Shown: positions 1 to 9,049 of the stretch, piece by piece | Position numbering within the stretch: position 1 is the stretch's first letter | Layout of the letters: each line of letters begins with the position of its first letter | NCBI GenBank assembly: GCA_910592005.1 | Contig: CAJVPP010001955.1 | Coordinates: 1 to 16,999 of the forward strand | From: Funneliformis mosseae | Taxonomy: Eukaryota > Glomeromycota > Glomeromycetes > Glomerales > Glomeraceae | Reading direction: 5' to 3' | Length of the DNA stretch: 16,999 nucleotides | Notes under the pieces: generated by a model | The model's input: only the letters and a program-made list of their open reading frames with translations | Databases searched by the model: none | What the model was told of the DNA's origin: nothing | Position numbers and translations under genes: made by a program

Positions 1-1640
1 TCATAATTATTAATATATATTAATTTTTTAATTTTTTAATTTTTAAAAATAATTTATTATTTAATAATTACAAAAATATAATTCTTTTTAACTCAACCAA
101 TAATTTTTAAGTATATTCAAAAGTTAACTTATAAATAAAAACAAAAACTTCTTTTATAAACTTCTATTTATCTTTATTTTTTTTAAATTCTCTTATTCCA
201 AAAAACAGTTTTTGCTAGTTTAAATAATAATGATTTTTTGTTAAATATTTTTTTCATCACTTCTCTTAGCTTTTTTCTTATATTTTTTATTTTCTTTTTT
301 ATTTATAAAAGTAGGTATCAGAAGTATTTTAAATAATGATCAAAATCAATAATAACTTTAGATTATCAATTGTATGTGATAACTTTTTCTATTACTTTTA
401 TAAACAATTACAATTTTTTTAAATCTCTAATGTCATAAAGCCTGCTAATTTTAGCAGAATTTTTTAATTTTTCATAACTGTAGATTTAAACTCTGTGTAT
501 GTCTACTGGTAACTGTAATCAGAATTGATAAATATCTTAATATAAAAGTTTGAGAATATCAAAGAGTCTCTAATGAACTTAATGATATAGACACTTTTGT
601 ATTATAAGATCACTGTAACTAGGAATTAACCAGAAAACTTAGCTTGTTGGAGTTGGATTTTTATTAGCTTTTTTTTTGATTTAATAATAATTTGAGTTAC
701 TTATTTTTGTATTAAATTTAAATTTAGGATAGGAATTATTATTAAAAAAAGAGAGAAGCGTAATAATAATTTAGTGATCATATATTGAGAGGAACTCTAT
801 AATAATTATCTACTGAGTATAGTAAGATGACTGGTTGGTCTGAAACTAGCAAAATTTTAAGCTTGCAAAAATATTTTAAGTAGTTCAATTTATTTTTTTT
901 TACTTTTGTATCTGGTTTTCAGAATTTTCATGTATTAATTTACTGGATTTGAATTTTTTACAATAAATATTAGTATTACCACATCTTTAAAAAAAAATAA
1001 TTACAAAAAATATAAAATTTAGTTTATTGGATTTATCACATTAAGATTTATTAAATAGTAATATTTTTATATTTCTGAGATTGATAAATAGCAAGATATA
1101 TGATTTAAAATTTTAATTTTTTTTATAATAATTTATTATATATTTATCTTATAATTTTTATTTAAAAAACATCATAAAATTTATTGTAAAAGTATTAATT
1201 TTTTTAATAATATATTTTAAAATATTTAAAAATAATTAAAAATGATTGTAGTTAATAAATAAAATTGCTTACAAATTTGTAGGCAAACAGTTGAAGGAAT
1301 AATAATAAGTATAATTAATTTTTTGTATTTTAAATATTTGATATTTTTATTTAATTTATCAAGTTATAATATTTTTAAATTAAACAATTTATAAATTTTT
1401 TTATTTAATTTTGGTCTAAGTTTAATAATAAAATATATAGTTAATTTTTACATTTAATAAATTATTTAAAATACTTTGTTGTTTAAACTACTAAACTAAA
1501 TCAATAGTTTATCAACTTTTTCAGAAATATATATATATATATAGTGTTGAAAATTATTATTAAAGTTTTTGATATTAATAAATTCATCAAATTTTAAGAG
1601 TAAAAAAGTATATACAACTTTATTAAAATAGTTAATTATA
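1..1640. other. AT-rich intergenic region, no gene recognised
   Basis: This stretch is very AT-rich, with homopolymer runs and an (AT)n tract near 1530-1543. I see no reading frame that resembles a known family on either strand. Two perfect or near-perfect palindromes stand out: a 16-nt one at 442-457 (CTGCTAA arms) and a 22-nt one at 1265-1286 (arms TTGCTTACAAA and TTTGTAGGCAA, one mismatched pair). The patch at 480-660 is a little less AT-biased and may be old decayed repeat DNA, but nothing in it could be identified. Confidence 0.6.
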
Positions 1641-1821
1641 CCTTCATTTTATATTACAGTACCTTTATAGTCATCCATGGTTTCGTTTTTTTCCTGTAAA
1701 AACTATAAAAGAAATGTTTTTTTTATTGGTTCCCGTGTATCAATGATTTCAGGGGGACCTTGGCTTTCCCGTAGGATGTAGAAAAAAAGGTCAACATCTA
1801 CAAATATATTCATTTAATAAA

Positions 1822-2835
1822 CTATTCTTTGATAATATTCTCTATATTGACCAATTTTTCTAAATTAATATTTTTCGGTCCCAAATATCCAAACCTGACC
1901 TTGACTTTAATTTTATGATACACTTTAATATTATGTCTATCAGTAGTCCAACCAACTTTATTCTCCGGCACCTCAATCTTCAAATTATACCACCATTCAT
2001 TACGAGCGTTCAAATTAATTGATATCTGATCATCCGATATCTTTCTTTCCAGCACATAACCTTTGATAAATTTCGTATTCCCCGAAGCCTTAAATATGTG
2101 ATACTCTTTTAATCCAGCAAATACTTCTTTTAATTTTAGAACTTTAAAGAATTTGAAGGCAAAATTTATGATAATAGGATTCCCAGGTCCAAAAGTGTTA
2201 TAATCCACCGTGATATCATAACCTAAACCACGCTTTATAGCTTTCGGATCATCCCATTCGGTCCACCGAGTAGACGCCGGTACTGGCATTGAACGATATC
2301 GGGTGATCGAACACATACATTTAACCGATTTCTTTGAACCTTTAAACTTCCAAAAATTCCGCTTCCTCTTAATTTTAGCGTTCACTTCATAATTAATCTG
2401 ACCGATCCCGTCACTTAAATTCATCGATGGTGGCAAATTGTTAGGTAATGGAAGCTTAAATGGAAATTTCATGTTTGTAATCTTTTGATAGAACTCTTTA
2501 TTTTGCCACAACAATAACGATCGATTCAGAATTTGATGTTCATGGATGTAATGGATTGTACGTGTTCGAACTTCATACGATTTGGTAGAAGAATTGTATG
2601 CGTTTTCGACGACTTGTTCGGTCCAATGGACGTATTCGGTGCCCGTGATAGATACTTCGATTCGTTTGGCTTTCAAGGGTTCGTTTTCGGGGAATTGGAG
2701 GTGCAAGTTGCCGGCTACATATGAGTCGTTGATGCCTAGGAGTCCATGTTGAAATTTAGTAGCGTTTGGTACGTAGGAGAACCATACCTTTTCACTGGCT
2801 TGGTTGTATGAAGATTTTGGAGGCCGAAGCGTCAT
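1822..2835 (-). CDS. Arrestin domain-containing protein (alpha-arrestin-like)
   Basis: A 337-residue protein in a single exon with the two-lobe arrestin layout. The N-lobe is about residues 27-175 and contains the run FPFKLPLPNNLPPS (124-137), which matches the conserved alpha-arrestin pattern of Phe-Pro-Phe followed by a Leu-Pro-Pro-Ser turn, then a GIGQINYEV strand. The C-lobe is about residues 205-318. Alpha-arrestins act as adaptors that recruit ubiquitin ligase or endocytic machinery to membrane cargo at the plasma membrane and endosomes. No PPxY motif (the usual Rsp5/NEDD4-docking site) is visible; the N-terminal PPKSSY is not one. Together with the short C-terminus, this suggests a minimal arrestin core without a ligase-binding tail. 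The start is the first ATG after a purine/A-rich leader. The stop is TAG at 1822-1824. Codon use and base composition are clearly richer in GC than the flanks, supporting a real gene. The family call is from sequence pattern, the cargo is unknown, and an unseen upstream exon cannot be excluded. Confidence 0.82.
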   Translation of the reverse strand: MTLRPPKSSYNQASEKVWFSYVPNATKFQHGLLGINDSYVAGNLHLQFPENEPLKAKRIEVSITGTEYVHWTEQVVENAYNSSTKSYEVRTRTIHYIHEHQILNRSLLLWQNKEFYQKITNMKFPFKLPLPNNLPPSMNLSDGIGQINYEVNAKIKRKRNFWKFKGSKKSVKCMCSITRYRSMPVPASTRWTEWDDPKAIKRGLGYDITVDYNTFGPGNPIIINFAFKFFKVLKLKEVFAGLKEYHIFKASGNTKFIKGYVLERKISDDQISINLNARNEWWYNLKIEVPENKVGWTTDRHNIKVYHKIKVKVRFGYLGPKNINLEKLVNIENIIKE

Positions 2836-3517
2836 TTCAAAATTGGAAAGGGCTATTTTAAAAAAGGTTTAGGAGAGAAAAAAAAAAAAAAAATACACAT
2901 CTTTTTTTAATCAATCAACAGCCTTAAATAAACATGCGGACACAATCCACCTAAATTTGTGCATATATTGTTCAAAAATATTGTACAAATTTCACAACGA
3001 AAAATAAAATATTACAACAAAAAATTGTCTCACAAGGAAGTTACTCAGCTGAGTAGCGCAGCATAATCTCTGCCAGTTATAAATCTGACTTCTTATAATG
3101 GTCCGACCGGCATGCGTGGGACAAATTTTATTTTCGTCAAAAAAAATACGTTTGTTGACAGTAAATAAAAGAGCCTACGAACGGCAGGTAACTTACTATA
3201 CGCAGTACAACACTATATCGTCACAAATAAAATCAATGAAATACATATATTTGTTATTCAGTAACCGAACTATTTTTGAAGGGTGGACAATTATGTATTA
3301 AATTAGTGCCCGTTATAAAAAGTTTACGATGAATCATTGATAAAGAGCAAGGTTAGCAAAATAATTCTGAACGAAATGCATCTTCGAATGCCTAACGTCA
3401 AAGGTGATCAGAACAATATATCTGACCAGTTCAGCAGTCCAAATCATTTGTTGACAAAGGCATTCTTTATTTAAAAGGGAATATAACCACTTTAAAATAC
3501 ATTGTAAAGTAAGAATT
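2836..3517. other. Intergenic region and presumed arrestin promoter
   Basis: This spacer lies between two minus-strand genes, so it should hold the arrestin promoter and the 3' flank of the Doc gene. It has a long A run near 2879-2893 and a perfect 14-bp palindrome (TACTCAGCTGAGTA) at 3042-3055, about 207 bp upstream of the arrestin ATG. A plus-strand open frame at 3098-3301 resembles no family and is not called as a gene. Confidence 0.4.
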
Positions 3518-3997
3518 TCATTCGCAAGTTTTCACATTACTAGCGATCCAAGATTCTAGCGTATCGATATTAACTTTACCCATCGCCACACCCAATAAAA
3601 TATGCTCAGCAGAATCCTCATCCGCAACTAAATCGTAACCATTAAGAAGTAAAAACGTAGAAATAGCAAGATGACCGGCTCTCTTATTCCCATCTAAAAA
3701 TGTATGATTCTTAATAATACTTTCTCCGAGTCCGGCAGCCATTTTAAACAATGATGTTTTATCGTAAAAGAACATGAACTTTGGCCTTAGTAAAGCGGAC
3801 TTTAACAAGCCAACGTTCATAACATACTGCTGTTGACCCAAATCTTTCAATAATAAACCATGTACGACAATAAAGAGGTCCAAGTCCAAATCGCACCACG
3901 TTGACTCATAATCATTGTGGAGATGCTCGGTAGAATACCTTTTGGAAGGAGCCGTCACTGCTTTCACTTTTCTCGCAATCTCAAATAAAGGTTCCAA
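3518..3997 (-). CDS. Doc-type Fic-fold protein (death-on-curing family), 5' end unresolved
   Basis: The frame encodes a Doc-like core. The Fic-family active-site motif is HTFLDGNKR (residues 98-106 of the 159 counted from 3997): the catalytic His, then Phe, Asp, Gly-Asn, then Lys-Arg. Just upstream are a GLLKSALLRPK helix (63-73) and, after the motif, a Leu-rich helix ending LLLNGYDL, both in the order seen in Doc proteins. Classical AMPylating Fic enzymes have a second Gly where this protein has Lys. In phage P1 Doc that change goes with phosphorylation of elongation factor Tu instead of AMPylation, so a kinase-like activity is possible but inferred. There is no antitoxin-like neighbour. Position 3997 is a TTG codon, not ATG. 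The frame stays open upstream to a TAA at 4085-4087 without any ATG, and the first in-frame Met (residue 60) would cut into the domain. An upstream exon is therefore needed, or the gene is truncated. Bacterial-to-fungus transfer is a plausible origin. Confidence 0.75.
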   Translation of the reverse strand: MEPLFEIARKVKAVTAPSKRYSTEHLHNDYESTWCDLDLDLFIVVHGLLLKDLGQQQYVMNVGLLKSALLRPKFMFFYDKTSLFKMAAGLGESIIKNHTFLDGNKRAGHLAISTFLLLNGYDLVADEDSAEHILLGVAMGKVNIDTLESWIASNVKTCE

Positions 3998-4129
3998 TTT
4001 TTGCGGATAACATATCTGAATGCTTCTCTTTGCATATCTTGCGAAGCCGTACAGGCTAACGTAAAATACGCATATGAGTACGAGTTAACGGAACGAAGTC
4101 ACTCAATTATGACCAAGGTAGCAAAACAC

Positions 4130-4221
4130 CTGCTATTTCTTTCCAAGTTTTTATATCTGAAAGACGACCATACGCGGGAGGTAATGGATGACTGGAGCGT
4201 CCTGGCAAACCTTACATTCAT
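4130..4221 (-). other. Candidate first exon of the Doc-type gene
   Basis: An ATG at 4219-4221 opens a 92-nt stretch with higher GC than its surroundings. It encodes a peptide rich in Arg and Ser with no acidic residue in about its first 26 positions, as in mitochondrial presequences. A GT at 4128-4129 and an AG at 4056-4057 (minus strand) would define a 74-nt intron with a TTAAC branch-like site. The splice is phase-compatible with the Doc frame and gives about 209 residues in total. Against it, the donor (GTGTTT) is weaker than the four clear donors elsewhere in the window, and the intron is not very AT-rich. This is a hypothesis. Confidence 0.28.
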
Positions 4222-5296
4222 TAAATAGGGTAAATGATAAATGTCATGAAATAGAAAGTAAATAGGCTCAATACTTACGATTGAAGAAACCAACCCATTG
4301 CGGAAGGAAACGCATTGAAAAGAGTTTTTTTTTTTTTTTGTCGTGTTCCGAATCACTTGATCAAACAATCATTTTACAATCATAATTACTCAGAATTACT
4401 AATTATCAGATGCCCATAACCCGTCCGAAGAATTTATTCCCACGGGTATGCGATCCGAAATCAGTTTCGGGATTTGAAACCTGAAATAAAATCAAACCTT
4501 TGTTTGTTATTCACATCATGACAATGCATGAATATACTTTAATTGTTTGATTTAAGGATTTATAGTGAGACGCAGTAACATCACCATGTGGCTTCTTTAT
4601 TGTAGAAAGGATAATAAAAAAGATTACTATAAAAAAGTATGAAGATAAAAAATTTCCTTTTCAATAATAATCTTTTGACGGCAAATTGTGCCACGTTTGA
4701 TATATTGAACGGATCAAATTTTTCCTATACTTCCACAAATGTTAATATTCATATCATTGGATACCAAAGATTTTATTAAAAATTAAATATTTTGCTCCTA
4801 AAAGATTCCAGTGAATAAGGATGTTCCAAAAGAGAAGAACAAAAGTTGATCTTCGCATCCATCACCTGTTTCGGGTTCAACGAAAAAATTTTTAATCTTT
4901 GTAGTGCCACAGGTCATACGACAAAATTAGGCCGATACATGTAAACTTTTTTTTCGGCCTTTTGAATAATTATGATTAGATAATCATCATCTAGAATATA
5001 ATTTATTACAAGTATATAAAAAGTTAGAATAGGATGTGGCGAAAGTTCAATTATCACCTGATTTGATTGATTAAATGAGAATTAATTTTCCTAAGACCCG
5101 CAGTATTATATTCTAATATTAGACTAAACACCTAACAATAATTAGTCATTCCCTGTTTTAAAGCATGCTACATGACCATGCAGACCACTCACTATATTTA
5201 GACAAACCTAATTAACGTTTCACCAAATAAAGGTTTCAAAAGAAAGGAATAATATACAAAGAAATTTATATATATGTATTGTTCATAGGTATTGTG
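4222..5296. other. Intergenic region between divergent Doc and LRR genes
   Basis: The genes on either side point away from each other, so promoters for both should lie here. Visible items are a T run near 4325-4339, a hairpin-like pair around 4450-4475 (CGAAA/TTTCG), and a 7-bp inverted pair AGGCCGA/TCGGCCT at 4929-4935 and 4954-4960. I found no tRNA, and no reading frame with family resemblance. Confidence 0.4.
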
Positions 5297-5327
5297 GAGA
5301 ATCCGATATAAAAAGCGGTGGATTCTC
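5297..5327 (+). promoter_or_regulatory. TATA box of the LRR gene bracketed by an inverted repeat
   Basis: TATAAAAA lies at 5307-5314, about 130 nt upstream of the LRR ATG. It is flanked by a perfect 8-bp inverted repeat, GAGAATCC at 5297-5304 and GGATTCTC at 5320-5327. A pyrimidine-rich leader (T runs at 5390-5412) follows. The TATA call rests on motif and distance. The role of the inverted repeat is unknown. Confidence 0.6.
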
Positions 5328-5444
5328 GTCAATGCTGACTTGGTGAAAATATAGTGAGTAAATAAATAATCTGGTATTATTTCTTTACCTTTTTTTTTTT
5401 TTCTCTTTTTTTGGAAAAAACTATATTTTCCCTTCGTTCCCCGA

Positions 5445-6762
5445 ATGACTTTGAATCCTTACAATTCTACACCAAGAACTTCATCAACTCCAGAAGGGAG
5501 TAATATTACAGTAGAAGGTGAATTTGACCGGCAGGCTGGTTATTCGTTTAACAGACATAATAGGAACGAAAGTGAAATTACGGTTGAAAGTTCAGCATTT
5601 TCATCAGATAGTGAAACAGAAGAGAATCATAAAAGGCTGAAAAGAAAAAAAAAGGTAGTCAGTGAGACGAACAACCCCCCTCCCAATAGAAAACCATTTA
5701 AGATGTGGTTGATAAAGTTATTTTCGTATCTCCCGTGGAGTAAAAAAACTAAAAAGTCAAAGGATCCATCGTCTTCGTTACCAACGCATATGGTGGTGCA
5801 GAAAGAGAAAGAAAAAAGGAGTTGCTGTTCGATCTTTTTATGGATAATGATAATAATGTTATTATCATCAATAATGGCCAATTTAATAGCTTTAGATATC
5901 ATGTATGCTCGCATACCATTGCAAAACGAAACAACGGTGGTACAAGAAGACAACACTTCAGCAGTGGTATGCTCGACCCTTCTTGGATCTCCAGGGGAAC
6001 TTCTTAAGTTGTTCCCTTGCGACCAATGTTTGAACAGCGGCATGCAATTTTACAACGTAACTTCATTCTGCGTATTAAAAAAGCATCTGGTTGAATTCGA
6101 TTAATCAAACACGGATGGAGGCTCTCAATTGGATGAAAGATAGCAACTATTGTGGATGGGGTGGTGTCAAATGTGACGATTCAAAAAATATTATTGAGTT
6201 AAAGTTAACGTTCCCATTCGTTGCAAGAGCGATTACTTCTGTAATAGGCGAATTAAATACATTGAAGAAGTTAACGATAACTGGCGATGGTAAAGTTCCA
6301 AACGGCGCTTTACTCGCAAATTATTTTAAATTGGAAAACTTAGAAGAGATGAGCTTAATTTCTACTGGGTTCACTGGACCCATTCCAAATAATTTGGGTA
6401 AAATGACTTCGTTAAGAAGTTTAAAAATCGTTAATAATACCCAATTGGGCGGCCCAATTCCCAGTGAAATATCTTTGAAGTCCTTAAAGGAATTGGATTT
6501 AAGTAATAATCAGTTGTCTGGAGCCATTCCTGAATCACTTGGCACCTTGGACCTAAATAATTTGTAAGTATTAAAATAAGATTTATGAAAAAATGAAAAA
6601 TATATATATGAATTAATTTTATTCTCTTTTTTTAGATCTTTAAGTGGTAATTCCTTGACCGGCGATGTTCCGAATAATATTTGTCAGAAAAGTTATGCGA
6701 GTTGCAACTTGTCTAACAATCAATTAATTGCCACAAACTGCGGAGAATGTTCTTTTGCGTAA
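5445..6762 (+). CDS. Type II membrane protein with plant-type LRR ectodomain, apparent frameshift
   Basis: The first part (5445-6104) encodes 219 residues: an acidic/Ser-rich then basic cytoplasmic tail (KRLKRKKK at 63-70), one membrane segment at about 128-152, and an outer Cys-containing stretch ending FYNVTSFCVLK. The second part resumes one base out of frame with an LRR N-terminal cap (NYCGWGGVKCD), then LRRs of the plant-specific type (LxGxIP: TGPIPNNLG, GGPIPSEI, SGAIPESLG). A 72-nt intron follows (6564-6635, GTAAGT to TTTAG). Exon 2 completes another repeat (LTGDVPNNIC) and a Cys-rich C-cap, ending in TAA at 6760-6762. Dropping one A from the A6 run at 6077-6082 joins the two frames, giving about 414 residues. 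Positively charged inner flanks favour cytoplasm-inside topology. LRR ectodomains usually bind proteins or peptides; no kinase domain is present. A 64-nt in-frame intron (6057-6120) is an alternative, but its GGAG acceptor lacks a pyrimidine tract. Confidence 0.75.
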
Positions 6763-7279
6763 AATTTGCCTGTATTATTATCACAAATAAATATATACAA
6801 TAACTTCACATAAACTTAATGTAATAATATTATAGCACTACCATTAATATAATAAAATTATGTAAATTAAAATAATTATTATTGTAAACATCTAAACAAT
6901 TTAACAATTCATATCATTGTTTCACCCGCGTTAGCTTCTTTCGTGTTCATCACGCGATGTTTACTTAAACATGGAAGTAAGATATCCCGGAATCTTGATC
7001 AGGTAAAAAAAACGCATGTCGCACGAAATTTATTAAGCGAAGAAGGCAGAAATTTTAAAAAGAATTCATTAATTCTGCATTATGTTTCTATATAGAATAA
7101 AAAAATAAAAAATTTTTATATTGAATATTCTTTCAGAAACTACTTTTTTTGTTCATTTAATGAAGTTATTATTTATCAAAATATATCTACTAACTGCGTG
7201 ATCGATCAGTGTGATCAAAAGTTAATCCATATCATTAGCATAATATAAACATATATGGGAATAATCGTCAAAGATCTTT
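6763..7279. other. Intergenic region upstream of flotillin
   Basis: This AT-rich spacer lies between two plus-strand genes and should contain the 3' flank of the LRR gene and the flotillin promoter. A less AT-biased patch at 6920-7030 (with CACCCGCG and TCACGCGATG) may be a regulatory region. No reading frame here resembles a known family. Confidence 0.4.
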
Positions 7280-7287
7280 TATATAAA
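7280..7287 (+). promoter_or_regulatory. Probable TATA box of the flotillin gene
   Basis: TATATAAA lies about 190 nt upstream of the flotillin ATG and is followed by a long pyrimidine-rich leader (CTCTTCTTTTC and T runs up to 7450). Motif and placement support it, but the AT-rich context makes chance occurrences common. Confidence 0.45.
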
Positions 7288-7477
7288 TTTTCTCTTCTTT
7301 TCGCAAGATAAAATTTTACCTTTTTTCCCTTGCTTTTTTTTTATCAAATTTCAATTTACTAATTTATTTCGAGTTTATACATTGAAATCATCATTAATTG
7401 ATTTCCTTGGAACACTAGTGTTGTTATTTTCATTTTTTTTTTTATTATTTTCCTTTCAACTCACGCACACATCAATC

Positions 7478-7725
7478 ATGTACAGAATTAGGTATGATAT
7501 TTATCATCATCATTGGGTTTTTTTCCTTATCCTTTCGTTGTTTGTTAAGATATTTTCTTTACCTTTTTTTATCTAGTGACCCAAGCCAATACTTGGTTAA
7601 AACTGGTGCACTTGTCAAAGATGTTTCCATCAAGAAAAAAGGATGGGTACTACCATGTAATTATGAGATTCTTCATCATAGCGATTTGTCTAATCTCTTT
7701 CTTTGAATGATTCGCTAATCTCTAT

Positions 7726-7768
<43 letters not shown>

Positions 7769-9049
7769 GTCGTCAGTTCAAAGGTCAACGTTCTTTGATA
7801 TAACTCCAGCGAACTACACGTTGCAATTACAAGCGATGAGTGCTGAAAAATTGGAATTCAACCTTCCCGCAGTATTTACCATTGGTCCAAAGGATGAGCA
7901 CAAATCTTTGGAGCGGTACGCAAAACTTTTGGCGGCAAATGATAAGAACAGTGATCACGTGAAGGAATTGGTTCGTGGTATTATTGAAGGTGAAACTAGA
8001 GTTATTGCGGCCGCAATGACTATGGAAGAGATTTTTCAGGAAAGGAAAGGATTCAAAGATCAGGTCATTAAGAATGTTCAAGCGGAATTGGATCAATTCG
8101 GCTTGTTCATTTATAATGCTAACGTTAAACAACTTCAAGATACTCAAGGTTCCGAATACTTTGCTTATATGGTATGTGTCGTTGTTGAACATCATAATAA
8201 TAATATATATATATATATAATTTTTACGCGTAATATTTACCAAAAAAAAATTTTTTGTTCTTTCTCCTTCCGCTTTGATTAATCTAGCGAATGAAAACGC
8301 ATGAAGGTGCCGTGAATCAAGCAAAAGTGGATGTGGCCGAAGCGAAATATCGTGGTGACGTCGGCGCGAAGGACCGTGAAGGTTTAACGCGTCGCGAAAC
8401 TTCAAAGATTGAATCGGAGACAATTTTGGTGGAAAATGAACGTCAGGTATCCGTGGCGCAAGCAAACATGAATTTGGCCACCAAAAAGTCGGAATTTGAC
8501 CGTGCCACTAAGATCGCAGCCATTGAATCGGAACAAGCGGCAAAGATTCGTGAATCTGAACTTCAAAAAGAAGTTGAAGAGCGTCGATTATTATCGGAAA
8601 CAGAACGTCTTCGGGTACAATACGTATCTAAGGCAACAGCTGAATTCGAAGCAGCTAAAGCCAACGCTAATGCGCGTTTGTATGAAAAGCAAAAAGAAGC
8701 CGAAGCTGAACTTTATAAGAAACAAAAAGAGGCAGAAGGTCTATTAGCAGTTTATAACGCTCAAGCTCAAGGTATAAAGAATTTAATGGAAGCCTTCGGC
8801 GGTGATCGTAATGCGGCTATTCAATATATCATGATTGAACGTGGTGTTTACCAACAATTGGCCAAAGAAAACGCTAGTGCCATCAAAGGTCTTAATCCTA
8901 AAATTACTGTTTGGAATACCGGGAATGAAGAACCCTCCGCGAATCCTGTAGCAAATATCTTTCAATCTTTACCTCCACTTTTGTCAACTATTCAAGAACA
9001 AACTGGAATCAGTCCTCCAAATTGGTTGGCTCAAATGCCAAATAAATAA
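7478..9049 (+). CDS. Flotillin-like (SPFH/reggie) membrane scaffold protein, four exons
   Basis: Four exons join in frame to give 416 residues: 7478-7491, 7577-7656, 7777-8171 and 8288-9049. The introns are GTATGA..CTAG (85 nt), GTAATT..TCAG (120 nt) and GTATGT..CTAG (116 nt). The protein starts [15 protein letters not shown], as flotillins do, and the second and third exons rebuild the conserved LPFQRSTFFD junction. The SPFH domain covers about 30-200, with the [21 protein letters not shown] stretch typical of fungal flotillins. A long Ala/Glu/Lys-rich coiled coil follows (about 165-310, repeats of KEAEAEL type), then the conserved tail ending in [12 protein letters not shown]. Flotillins attach to the inner face of membranes and oligomerise into microdomain scaffolds that affect endocytosis, polarity and signalling. 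The start is fixed by the N-terminal match. The last exon carries most of the coiled coil. Length agrees with fungal flotillins. The identity is secure; the exon edges rest on splice motifs and family match. Confidence 0.95.
7729..7764 (+). repeat. (TC)18 microsatellite in flotillin intron 2
   Basis: Thirty-six bases of uninterrupted TC dinucleotides end 12 nt before the acceptor AG at 7775-7776. The repeat itself forms the polypyrimidine tract of this intron. Such runs vary in length between strains. Confidence 0.95.

Noticed and set aside
3098..3301. 67-codon plus-strand frame between the arrestin and Doc genes
   Set aside because: No recognisable domain, no promoter or codon bias, and AT-rich 3' half; likely chance.
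4222..4368. Upstream extension of the minus-strand frame at 4099-4368 as a gene
   Set aside because: It has a Lys homopolymer from the T run and no motif. Only the part from 4221 to 4130 is kept, as a possible Doc exon.
5627..6043. 138-codon minus-strand frame opposite the LRR gene
   Set aside because: It is a shadow of the plus-strand gene, has low-complexity Phe/Ile runs, and resembles no family.
6077..6083. A AAA AAG heptamer in the register of a classical -1 ribosomal slippery site at the LRR frame break
   Set aside because: The downstream LRR frame needs a +1 change (one base skipped), and a -1 slip would enter the third frame instead.
7382..7706. Two overlapping plus-strand frames of 64 and 70 codons
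   Set aside because: They read through the flotillin leader and intron 1; the splice model explains this region much better.
7827..8465. 212-codon minus-strand frame opposite flotillin
   Set aside because: It is antisense to the conserved SPFH and coiled-coil exons and crosses intron 3; no family resemblance.
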